A stretch of DNA of 6,318 nucleotides from contig DPLL01000324.1 in the NCBI GenBank assembly GCA_003542015.1, positions 1 to 6,318 of the forward strand. Direction: 5' to 3'. Shown here in pieces: positions 1 to 5,190 of the stretch (the first letter of the stretch is position 1; the number at the start of each line of letters is the position of its first letter). The position numbers and the translations under genes were made by a program. This stretch comes from Microcoleaceae cyanobacterium UBA9251. GTDB lineage: Bacteria; Cyanobacteriota; Cyanobacteriia; Cyanobacteriales; Microcoleaceae. The notes under the pieces are model-generated. The model worked only from the letters and a program-made list of their open reading frames with translations. It was not told the origin of the DNA and searched no databases.

Positions 1-54
1 CAAGTAAGGTCGCAAATTAACCCCGATGCCGTTCATCTATGGCGAGGTAAATAA
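1..54 (+). CDS. C-terminal end of an unidentified protein (partial)
   Basis: The frame that ends in TAA at 52-54 is open back to the window edge and reads QVRSQINPDAVHLWRGK, which has a normal mix of residues for a protein C-terminus. Only 17 codons are visible, so chance openness is quite possible and no family can be named. If real, it is convergent with acs, and the palindromic repeat at 82-197 would lie between the two 3' ends. The other two plus frames give no better candidate. Confidence 0.3.
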   Translation, partial: QVRSQINPDAVHLWRGK

Positions 55-81
55 GTGAATTAACAATGAAAATCAGATTCT

Positions 82-197
82 GATCCCCCTAAATTCCCCT
101 GATTGTTGGGGTACTTTGACACTCATTCTCTCCCCTTAAGAAGGGGGACGCAAGAACGATCTTGTCCCCCCCTTCTTAAGGGGGGCTAGGGGGGATC
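82..197. repeat. GC-rich palindromic dispersed repeat, possible bidirectional terminator
   Basis: Two adjacent parts are visible. At 131-184 a long hairpin has outer arms CCCCTTAAGAAGGGGGAC (132-149) and its complement at 164-183, where the right arm has two extra C. An inner stem CAAGA/TCTTG (151-155/160-164) closes on an ACGA loop. The ends of the whole block, GATCCCCCTA at 82-91 and TAGGGGGGATC at 187-197, are also near-perfect inverted repeats. Units of this type (GATCCCCC...CCTTAA...GGGGG) are, from general knowledge, frequent between cyanobacterial genes. It starts 20 bases past the acs stop and could end transcription from both sides, but no U-tract follows the stem on either strand. 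Confidence 0.8.
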
Positions 198-216
198 TCC
201 GGGTTAAAAAATACCC

Positions 217-2187
217 CTAAGCACCCCCTCGCAACTTATCCAAAACCGCCCGATCTTCCAAAGTCGAAGTATCCCCTGTTACCTCTTGTCCCGCCGCCAA
301 AGAACGCAGCAAACGCCGCATAATCTTCCCGCTGCGAGTCTTCGGTAAAGCCTCAGTAAATCGAATCTCTCCCGGACGGGCGATGGCCCCAATTTCCTTA
401 ACAACGTGCTGCTTCAATTCCTTAGCCAATTCATCGCTAGGCTGCTGCGTATTTTCCAGCGTCACAAAAGCCACAATTTCCTCACCCTTAATCTCATCCG
501 GTTTCCCCACAACCGCAGCTTCCGCCACCGCTGGATGAGATACCAAAGCTGATTCAACTTCCATCGTACCGAGTCGATGTCCGGCCACATTAATAACATC
601 GTCAACGCGACCCATTACCCAGAAATAACCGTCTTTATCCTTGTGCGCGCCGTCCCCTGCAAAGTAGACAAATTCGCCATTTTTAGGCCGCAAATATTCC
701 CAATAGGTGCGACGGAAACGGTCTGGATCGTTGTAAAGCGTCCGCATCATGCCCGGCCAAGGATTTTTCACAACTAAATAACCGCCACTTTCATTAGTTA
801 CCGATTCGCCATCTTGGTTAACAACATCGGCAATAATTCCGGGGAAAGGAAGGGTTGCAGAACCTGGTTTTGTAGGAATTGCACCGGGTAAAGCGGTAAT
901 CATAATTCCGCCAGTTTCTGTTTGCCACCAAGTATCCACAATTGGACAATTCGAGTTGCCAATTATTCGGTAATACCACATCCAAGCTTCAGGATTAATC
1001 GGTTCGCCGACAGTTCCTAACAACCGCAAGGATGACAAATCTCTGGCTTTCGGAAAGTGTTCTCCCATTTTCATGAAAGTTCTGATTGCGGTGGGTGCAG
1101 TATAGAAAACGGTGACACCGTATTTTTCAATTACATCCCAAAAACAGCCAGGATTAGAATTGCGAGGAGCACCTTCATACATTAAAGTTGTCGCACCGTT
1201 GGACAGCGGCCCGTAGACAATATAACTGTGTCCAGTAATCCAGCCGACATCAGCAGTACACCAGTAAACATCGGTATCTTGGAGGTCGAATATCCATTTG
1301 GTTGTCATGTGGCTATAAAGGTTATAACCACCGGTTGTATGGACGACACCTTTCGGTTTTCCGGTACTTCCAGAAGTGTAAAGAATGAATAGCATATCTT
1401 CGCTATCCATCGGTTCGGCTGGACAATTTGCTGATACACCTTTTTGCAAATCGTGCCACCAATGATCGCGCCCCGGTTCCATGTGAATTTTCTGTTTGGT
1501 GCGCTCAACTACGAGGACGTTTGCAACTGTTGGTACGGCATTATTTGCTAGTGCTTTGTCTACTTGTGTTTTGAGGCCGACGGCGGTATCTTTGCGGAAG
1601 CCACCATCAGCGGTGATGACGAGTTTTGCTTGGCCGTCGTTGAGGCGATCGTGCAATGCTTCGGCACTAAATCCGCCAAACACAACGCTGTGTACTGCAC
1701 CGATTCTGGCGCAGGCTAGCATGGCGATCGCAGCTTCGGGTATCATCGGCATATAGATACCGACGCGATCGCCCTTTTGGACTCCCAACTGTTTGATCAC
1801 ATTCGCCATTTGACAGACTTCGCGGTGGAGTTGCGCGTAGGTGAGAGTGCGCGAGTCTCCGGGTTCGCCTTCCCAAATTAGGGCGGCTTTATTTTTTCGC
1901 CAAGTTGTTAAATGGCGATCGAGACAATTGTAAGAAATGTTAATTTTACCGTTGACAAACCATTTGGCAAAAGGCGGCTGCCAGTCGAGTACGGTATCCC
2001 ATTTTTGGAACCAGTCCAATTCTCGATCGGCGAGTTTGGCCCAGAATGCTTGGGGGTCTGCTTTGGCTTTGTCGTAGAGGGCTTGGTACTCTTCTAGGCT
2101 TTTGATGTGAGCTTTTTGGGAGAATTCAGCGGGCGGCTGGAATAGGCGTTTTTCTTGCAGTATTGATTCGATGGTATCTTGTGACAT
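217..2187 (-). CDS. acs: Acetyl-CoA synthetase (acetate--CoA ligase, AMP-forming)
   Basis: The enzyme activates acetate with ATP to acetyl-AMP and transfers the acetyl group to CoA in the cytoplasm, feeding acetate into central and lipid metabolism. The 656-residue product has the usual length for Acs and is complete. Visible ANL-superfamily motifs are the phosphate loop YTSGSTGKPKG (270-280), VDTWWQTETGG (417-427), whose Trp pair is typical of the small acetate pocket, the hinge region GRVDDVINVAGHRLGT (526-541), and the C-terminal PKTRSGKIMRR (615-625). K621 in the last motif is the catalytic lysine that is reversibly acetylated in studied Acs proteins. An N-terminal Acs-type extension (about 30-90) is present. 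Start is ATG with no clear Shine-Dalgarno, and the stop is TAG. The gene upstream on the same strand (DUF433) ends 148 bases away, so separate transcription is likely. Confidence 0.97.
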   Translation of the reverse strand: MSQDTIESILQEKRLFQPPAEFSQKAHIKSLEEYQALYDKAKADPQAFWAKLADRELDWFQKWDTVLDWQPPFAKWFVNGKINISYNCLDRHLTTWRKNKAALIWEGEPGDSRTLTYAQLHREVCQMANVIKQLGVQKGDRVGIYMPMIPEAAIAMLACARIGAVHSVVFGGFSAEALHDRLNDGQAKLVITADGGFRKDTAVGLKTQVDKALANNAVPTVANVLVVERTKQKIHMEPGRDHWWHDLQKGVSANCPAEPMDSEDMLFILYTSGSTGKPKGVVHTTGGYNLYSHMTTKWIFDLQDTDVYWCTADVGWITGHSYIVYGPLSNGATTLMYEGAPRNSNPGCFWDVIEKYGVTVFYTAPTAIRTFMKMGEHFPKARDLSSLRLLGTVGEPINPEAWMWYYRIIGNSNCPIVDTWWQTETGGIMITALPGAIPTKPGSATLPFPGIIADVVNQDGESVTNESGGYLVVKNPWPGMMRTLYNDPDRFRRTYWEYLRPKNGEFVYFAGDGAHKDKDGYFWVMGRVDDVINVAGHRLGTMEVESALVSHPAVAEAAVVGKPDEIKGEEIVAFVTLENTQQPSDELAKELKQHVVKEIGAIARPGEIRFTEALPKTRSGKIMRRLLRSLAAGQEVTGDTSTLEDRAVLDKLRGGA

Positions 2188-2247
2188 CGTTTTTAACTTT
2201 AACTTCGGTTAGTCTTTTTAACTATTGTTTGCATAAGTTGGGGCAAA

Positions 2248-2276
2248 ATTATGTTTATTTTCATTAAGACTTTGAA
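2248..2276 (-). promoter_or_regulatory. Candidate acs promoter
   Basis: Reading the minus strand, TTCAAA (2271-2276, 4 of 6 to the -35 consensus) and CATAAT (2248-2253, 5 of 6 to the -10 consensus) are separated by 17 bases. Transcription would start near 2241, giving a leader of about 54 bases before the acs ATG. The spacer is AT-rich, so a match of this quality can arise by chance. Confidence 0.25.
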
Positions 2277-2299
2277 TACTTGTGTAAATGTTGCGATCG

Positions 2300-2327
2300 A
2301 TTACCAATTACCTATTACCTATTACCG
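2300..2327. repeat. Four tandem heptamers ATTACCN
   Basis: Four consecutive 7-base units read ATTACCA, ATTACCT, ATTACCT, ATTACCG. Short tandemly repeated heptamers of this kind are a known feature of filamentous cyanobacterial intergenic DNA. The block lies just past the DUF433 stop codon and upstream of acs. No function can be assigned from sequence. Confidence 0.75.
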
Positions 2328-2335
2328 AATTTTCA

Positions 2336-2686
2336 TCAAACAGATACTGGATTGCCATCAGCTTTGCTCATTGCATCTCTTGCCGATCTCAGTTTGCGGA
2401 TTTTTTCATACACGGGACGAGGATTGCGACGTTGTTCTTCTTGCATTCTCTCGCCCCATTCCAACCATTCGGTTATGTACTGACCTACTGCTTCTTTGTT
2501 GTGTAGGTAATACAAAAGGGTTGCATAAACTTGTTCCAGGGTGAGCGATGTATAAATGTTAGCGATTTCTTCGGGAGTTCGAGGGCGAAACAGGTATTCA
2601 TAAAGCATGGTTTCGATGCCAATGCGGGAAGCTTGGAGCCGAATATCGTCAGGTCTTAGGAAGTTGAAGTGGTCTTTAAGTTGCAT
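2336..2686 (-). CDS. DUF433 domain protein, antitoxin-like
   Basis: The 116-residue product matches the DUF433 pattern. An RIGIETMLYEYLFRPRTPEEIANIY stretch begins near 21 and is followed by SLTLEQVYATLLYYLHNKEAV (47-67), the helix-rich 'eEI...yp.Lt.eqV.aaL.Yy..h' signature. The N-terminal half lacks the usual G-TRI: here it is ASRIGIE. A charged C-terminal tail rich in Arg, Lys and Glu (about 77-105) follows. Proteins of this family are small DNA-binding-like proteins often found as putative antitoxins beside PIN-like DUF5615 toxins. No such partner is present: the downstream neighbour is acs, and upstream is a long spacer. It may act as a solitary regulator or be left over from a lost pair. 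There is no Shine-Dalgarno before the ATG, which is only about 20 bases from the predicted transcription start. Confidence 0.8.
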   Translation of the reverse strand: MQLKDHFNFLRPDDIRLQASRIGIETMLYEYLFRPRTPEEIANIYTSLTLEQVYATLLYYLHNKEAVGQYITEWLEWGERMQEEQRRNPRPVYEKIRKLRSARDAMSKADGNPVSV

Positions 2687-2699
2687 GGCTGGTTGGGGG

Positions 2700-2723
2700 T
2701 GATATCTGGTATGATTATATCAT
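2700..2723 (-). promoter_or_regulatory. DUF433 promoter (extended -10) overlapping an operator-like inverted repeat
   Basis: On the minus strand a perfect TATAAT lies at 2714-2719, preceded by TGA to give an extended -10 (TGATATAAT). No good -35 is seen at 17-18 bases, as expected for extended -10 promoters. Transcription would begin around 2706, about 20 bases before the ATG at 2686. The -10 sits inside inverted repeats: ATGAT/ATCAT (2711-2715/2719-2723) and TGATAT/ATATCA (2700-2705/2717-2722). This arrangement would suit autoregulation by the encoded protein, which is an inference. Confidence 0.5.
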
Positions 2724-2748
2724 CAGTAATCGTCTGTTTTGGGATTGA
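2721..2748. repeat. 28-bp imperfect direct repeat, copy 1
   Basis: This segment matches 3030-3057 at 25 of 28 positions in the same orientation, with an uninterrupted 12-base block (AATCGTCTGTTT) and an 8-base block (GGGATTGA) separated by one mismatch. Similarity stops sharply on both sides. The copy lies immediately upstream of the DUF433 -10 element. In the reading frame used by the second copy, this one carries a stop codon. Confidence 0.7.
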
Positions 2749-2759
2749 TATTGTTTACA

Positions 2760-2822
2760 TTTTTTTTTGGTTTTTTTTTAACCGCAGAGAGCGCAGAGAG
2801 CGCAGAGGAAGAGAGAGAGGAG
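2760..2822. repeat. Poly-T and CGCAGAGAG tandem repeat block
   Basis: Two T9 runs (2760-2768 and 2771-2779) are followed by AACCG and three 9-base units CGCAGAGAG, CGCAGAGAG and CGCAGAGGA (2783-2809), then a purine-only GA-rich tail to about 2822. Blocks of the form AACCGCAGAG...CGCAGAG occur repeatedly in filamentous cyanobacterial spacers (general knowledge). The strong strand bias (T-rich then purine-rich) could favour unusual DNA structure. Confidence 0.75.
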
Positions 2823-2833
2823 TAATTCTGATA

Positions 2834-3001
2834 TCAACAGGTTTTAATGGCTGTTAACACATCATCAATTACCTCCCAAATTTGAGCGGTAGGAATTGTT
2901 TTGCCAGTCATTGCTTTATGCCAAGTTTGAGGAAAGTATGCTATAATTGTTTTTTTAGATTGTTCAGTTTCATTACTTTCTGTTACTTCGGGAATCAGCA
3001 C
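2834..3001 (-). CDS. Small unrecognised protein or gene remnant
   Basis: The minus-strand frame ending in TGA (2834-2836) is open up to 3073, where it meets TAG and TGA in tandem. The only usual start in it that leaves most of the frame is GTG at 2999-3001, giving 55 residues, including IIAYFPQTWHKAMTGKTIPT and a helical end IWEVIDDVLTAIKTC. It reads like real protein, with mixed hydrophobic and polar residues, but has no Shine-Dalgarno and no family I recognise. The open part upstream of the GTG reads LQAVKVIVLIPEV, suggesting a longer gene that lost its 5' end. It overlaps an open plus-strand frame at its upstream end. I cannot decide between a small gene, a remnant and chance. Confidence 0.3.
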   Translation of the reverse strand: MLIPEVTESNETEQSKKTIIAYFPQTWHKAMTGKTIPTAQIWEVIDDVLTAIKTC

Positions 3002-3026
3002 GATTACTTTTACTGCTTGTAACAGT

Positions 3027-3221
3027 TTGCAGCAGCAATCGTCTGTTTGGGGATTGAGGACGAAGGGAGGTAACTATCAGTTTATTTTTCTGATGAGGGG
3101 TAATCCCTGCAATCAGATTTTACCGGAGTTGAGTTTGATTGATCGAGAGCGATCGCTCTTGTTGGCGCAAGTATTGAAAGCGATTTGCAAGTTGCAAAAT
3201 GTGCAGTTACAATTGGCATAA
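3027..3221 (+). CDS. Small unrecognised protein or 3' remnant of a gene
   Basis: This frame starts at TTG (3027) and gives 64 residues ending in TAA. The frame is open further back to TGA at 2928-2930, but without ATG or GTG. The C-terminal part, ILPELSLIDRERSLLLAQVL followed by KAICKLQNVQLQLA, is a convincing amphipathic helix plus strand, and codon use resembles the neighbouring genes. The first third, with QQQSSVWGLR, contains the second copy of the 28-bp direct repeat. No Shine-Dalgarno is visible before the TTG. It may be the tail of a gene whose 5' portion has been replaced or shifted out of frame. The 'E..LLL..VLKAI' pattern loosely recalls small DNA polymerase accessory subunits, but this is too weak to name a family. 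Confidence 0.35.
   Translation: MQQQSSVWGLRTKGGNYQFIFLMRGNPCNQILPELSLIDRERSLLLAQVLKAICKLQNVQLQLA
3030..3057. repeat. 28-bp imperfect direct repeat, copy 2
   Basis: Matches 2721-2748 at 25 of 28 positions, same orientation, with a period of 309 bases. This copy lies inside an open plus-strand frame (QQQSSVWGL), whereas the first copy is in a promoter region. Confidence 0.7.
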
Positions 3222-3546
3222 ACAGGAGCGATCGCATCTAATGTTATCCTGAATTGGGCGAAGGTTGCTGACAGCGCGATGAATTCATTCCGTTATTTTT
3301 TAAATCTCAACCTGAATTAGTGAATTTTAACATCTTGAATTAATAAAAAATAGGGCAAATACTCCTGAAAATTAACACAATTTGGATGCGATGAATCTTC
3401 CTTATTTAGAGCGTTTCCCGATTTAATCTCAATGTTACAGCAAAATTTGAGTGCGATTTGTTTATGTAGAAGCGAATTCTATTCACCCGGATTTTCTAAT
3501 TTTTTAACCCGAAATCAATCAAAGTTTATGAAAAATTTACAAAACG
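3222..3546. other. AT-rich spacer upstream of galT, no gene seen
   Basis: No frame here gives a plausible protein, and no tRNA or structured RNA was recognised. A HIP1 octamer lies at 3228-3235. A TATTTTTTA (3294-3302) and TAAAAAATA (3344-3352) pair is complementary but purely AT, so it is probably composition. The stretch is long for a cyanobacterial spacer and may hold upstream control sites for galT or decayed coding sequence. Confidence 0.5.
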
Positions 3547-3576
3547 ATGACAAAGCACAAATTTTGGATCTAAAAT
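3547..3576 (+). promoter_or_regulatory. Candidate galT promoter
   Basis: ATGACA (3547-3552) matches the -35 consensus at 5 of 6 positions. TAAAAT (3571-3576) matches the -10 consensus at 5 of 6, with an 18-base spacer. Transcription would begin near 3583, leaving a leader of about 30 bases before the galT ATG. Confidence 0.4.
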
Positions 3577-3600
3577 AAGAAACTGCTAGACCCTAAAACA

Positions 3601-3605
3601 AAAGG
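3601..3605 (+). promoter_or_regulatory. galT ribosome binding site
   Basis: AAAGG ends 7 bases before the ATG at 3613. It is the only clear Shine-Dalgarno-like site seen before a gene start in this window and supports that ATG as the galT start. Confidence 0.6.
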
Positions 3606-3612
3606 TAAGAAA

Positions 3613-4629
3613 ATGTCTGAACTTAGACAAAATCTAATTACTAGAGATTGGGTAATTATCGCCACCGATCGCGCCAAAAGACCTGACCAATTCGCCAACC
3701 CAAAGCAATTGGTAGCAGGATTACCCCCCCACCGCCCCGATTGCCCGTTTTGCGTGGGAAATGAGGAAGACGGAACCTTGGAAACTTTCCGTTTGTGCGA
3801 TCGCACCGGCTGGAAAGTCAGGGCCATCCGCAACAAATATCCCGCCCTCTCCCCGACAACAGAACGCATGAGGATATCATCAGGAATTCACCGCACGATG
3901 TCGGGAATCGGAGTTCACGAAGTAATTGTCGAACACCCGCGACACGACTTGACAACAGCTTTGTTGAGCATTGAAGATGTAGCAAACATACTTTTAGCAT
4001 ACCGCCAGCGTTATTCAGAAATTAGAAAATATCCCCACATTGAGACAATTATCATTTTCAAGAATCATGGGGAAAGTGCGGGCACTTCTCTCGAACACCC
4101 TCACTCCCAAATAGCAGCTACGCCGGTTGTACCCAGCCAAGTTCGCAGCCGCATCGATGAAGCTATCAGATATTTTGATGATACGGGAGACTGTTTGTTT
4201 TGCCGTACTTTGGAAGATGAATTAGCTGCTGGTGAAAGAGTGATTTTTGAAAGTAAACATTTTGTGGCTTTTATCCCTTACGCTGCGCTTTCACCGTTTC
4301 ACATTTGGATTTTTCCGCGCCGACATTCTTCTTCATTTGATGACATTACCGATCCTGAGATTACTGACCTTGCTTATACTTTAAAAACTGTACTCGCCAA
4401 GCTTTATTATGGATTGAACAATCCCGATTACAACTATAATATCCGCTCTGTGCCGACGACGGAACAGGGGACAAAATATTTTCACTGGTATGTTGCTATT
4501 ATTCCCAGAGTTTCTAAACAAGCTGGGTTTGAATTGGGTAGCGGGATGTTTATCAATACTGGTTTGCCAGAAGAAAGTGCTGAGTTTTTGCGATCGATCG
4601 TAATTCCTACTAGCAAAGATTTGGGATAG
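3613..4629 (+). CDS. galT: Galactose-1-phosphate uridylyltransferase family protein (GalT-like)
   Basis: GalT exchanges UMP between UDP-glucose and galactose-1-phosphate through a covalent uridylyl-histidine in the Leloir pathway. The 338-residue protein has the two HIT-like halves. In the first, a CPFC zinc pair (C44, C47), H111 in EHPRHD, and the active-site EHPHSQ (161-166) are present. By comparison with the E. coli enzyme, H162 would be the zinc ligand and H164 the nucleophile. The second half starts with another CxxC (C194, C197) and has SPFHIWIFPRRH (227-238) and FHWYVAIIPR (290-299). Relatives usually have HWH in the last motif, so the second His is Tyr293 here. Length is normal for the family. 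No galK or galE is visible nearby, so the true substrate could be another sugar phosphate: related ADP-glucose phosphorylases share the fold. The gene appears monocistronic. Confidence 0.88.
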   Translation: MSELRQNLITRDWVIIATDRAKRPDQFANPKQLVAGLPPHRPDCPFCVGNEEDGTLETFRLCDRTGWKVRAIRNKYPALSPTTERMRISSGIHRTMSGIGVHEVIVEHPRHDLTTALLSIEDVANILLAYRQRYSEIRKYPHIETIIIFKNHGESAGTSLEHPHSQIAATPVVPSQVRSRIDEAIRYFDDTGDCLFCRTLEDELAAGERVIFESKHFVAFIPYAALSPFHIWIFPRRHSSSFDDITDPEITDLAYTLKTVLAKLYYGLNNPDYNYNIRSVPTTEQGTKYFHWYVAIIPRVSKQAGFELGSGMFINTGLPEESAEFLRSIVIPTSKDLG

Positions 4630-4690
4630 ACTGAAAGTATGCTAGGTCGCATTTTGCGATCGATAGGATTTCTCAATTGTCTGCAACACA

Positions 4691-4711
4691 GGACACAGCA
4701 GTGCTGTGTCC
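4691..4711. terminator. Perfect hairpin between convergent genes
   Basis: Ten-base arms GGACACAGCA and TGCTGTGTCC are exactly complementary around a single G, so the real loop would be 3 bases or more. It lies 61 bases past the galT stop and 24 bases before the stop of the opposing small gene, a good place for a bidirectional terminator. No U-tract follows on either strand. Similar GGGACAC...GTGTCCCTACA palindromes occur as dispersed repeats in cyanobacteria, so it may be a repeat used as a terminator or simply a repeat. Confidence 0.6.
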
Positions 4712-4734
4712 CTACAAAATATCTATCAACAATA

Positions 4735-5019
4735 TCACAATAAACCTTCGACATATCCCCAGTAGTCTTCGCTACAATTAGCTCTCAATATATCTCTAAT
4801 CTTAGCGTCGATCGCCAATTCAGCATCACTAGAGTCACAACTGTCACCTGTTTCCGAACTGCGATCGGAAAAATGCTGTTGCAGATGAGCTAGAGTATGT
4901 GCTAAATTGGCAAGAAAATGATGTTCATTTACCCATGCAGCCGGATCTGGTATTGCTGAACTTGCAGATGTTCGATCGGCTAAATCATTTTTCCAAGCAT
5001 CATCAGTCAGGTTTTTCAT
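4735..5019 (-). CDS. Small hypothetical protein with a His-rich helix
   Basis: I chose ATG at 5017-5019, giving 94 residues. A TTG five codons upstream (5034) is possible, but neither has a Shine-Dalgarno. The chain is acidic. It contains a predicted amphipathic helix EHHFLANLAHTLAHLQQHF (37-55 counted from the TTG) with five His, then a Ser/Asp-rich linker (SDRSSETGDSCDSSD) and a C-terminal part AIDAKIRDILRANCSEDYWG. There is no signal peptide or membrane segment. I recognise no family. It is convergent with galT and lies 156 bases downstream of the amidase on the same strand. The His spacing could suit metal or cofactor binding, which is only a guess. Confidence 0.55.
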   Translation of the reverse strand: MKNLTDDAWKNDLADRTSASSAIPDPAAWVNEHHFLANLAHTLAHLQQHFSDRSSETGDSCDSSDAELAIDAKIRDILRANCSEDYWGYVEGLL

Positions 5020-5097
5020 ATCTGGTTTGAGCAAAAACTAGAATCCAGAGGTAGTTTGTCATTGATCTGATGTTAATCTTAACTTTAAATTTCGTCT

Positions 5098-5155
5098 GCG
5101 ATCGCGATCGTGCTCTCGCTGTGACAAATTTGTGTATTTTTGGCGATCGCGATCG
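5098..5155. repeat. Pair of doubled HIP1 palindromes
   Basis: The 13-mer GCGATCGCGATCG occurs at 5098-5110 and again at 5143-5155. It contains the 12-base perfect palindrome CGATCGCGATCG, so the copies are direct and inverted repeats at once and could pair with each other. Between them is another perfect palindrome, ACAAATTTGT (5124-5133). The block lies in the spacer between the amidase gene and the small gene downstream of it and could form a stem in RNA from the minus strand. Confidence 0.7.
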
Positions 5156-5190
5156 ACACCTGCTAGTCGATTGTGTGCTATGATACAACA

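Noticed and set aside
1496..1756. Plus-strand open frame of 86 codons inside acs
   Set aside because: It lies wholly antisense to a conserved part of Acs and its product is low-complexity Ala/Ser/Thr-rich sequence, typical of a shadow frame.
2300..2327. Heptamer array considered as a CRISPR or iteron array
   Set aside because: Units are 7 bases with no spacers, and no cas or replication gene is present. It fits ordinary short tandem repeats.
2251..2544. Plus-strand open frames of 67 to 97 codons opposite DUF433
   Set aside because: They are antisense to the recognisable DUF433 sequence and the products are Cys/Leu-rich without pattern.
2336..2686. DUF433 gene considered as half of an intact toxin-antitoxin pair
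   Set aside because: No frame on either side resembles a PIN-like or DUF5615 toxin. The next gene downstream is acs.
2669..2857. Plus-strand open frame of 62 codons through the purine repeat
   Set aside because: The product is mainly poly-Phe and an Arg/Glu repeat created by the T-runs and the tandem repeat, not a protein.
3294..3352. TATTTTTTA and TAAAAAATA inverted arms upstream of galT
   Set aside because: Arms are only A and T in an AT-rich spacer, so chance pairing is likely.
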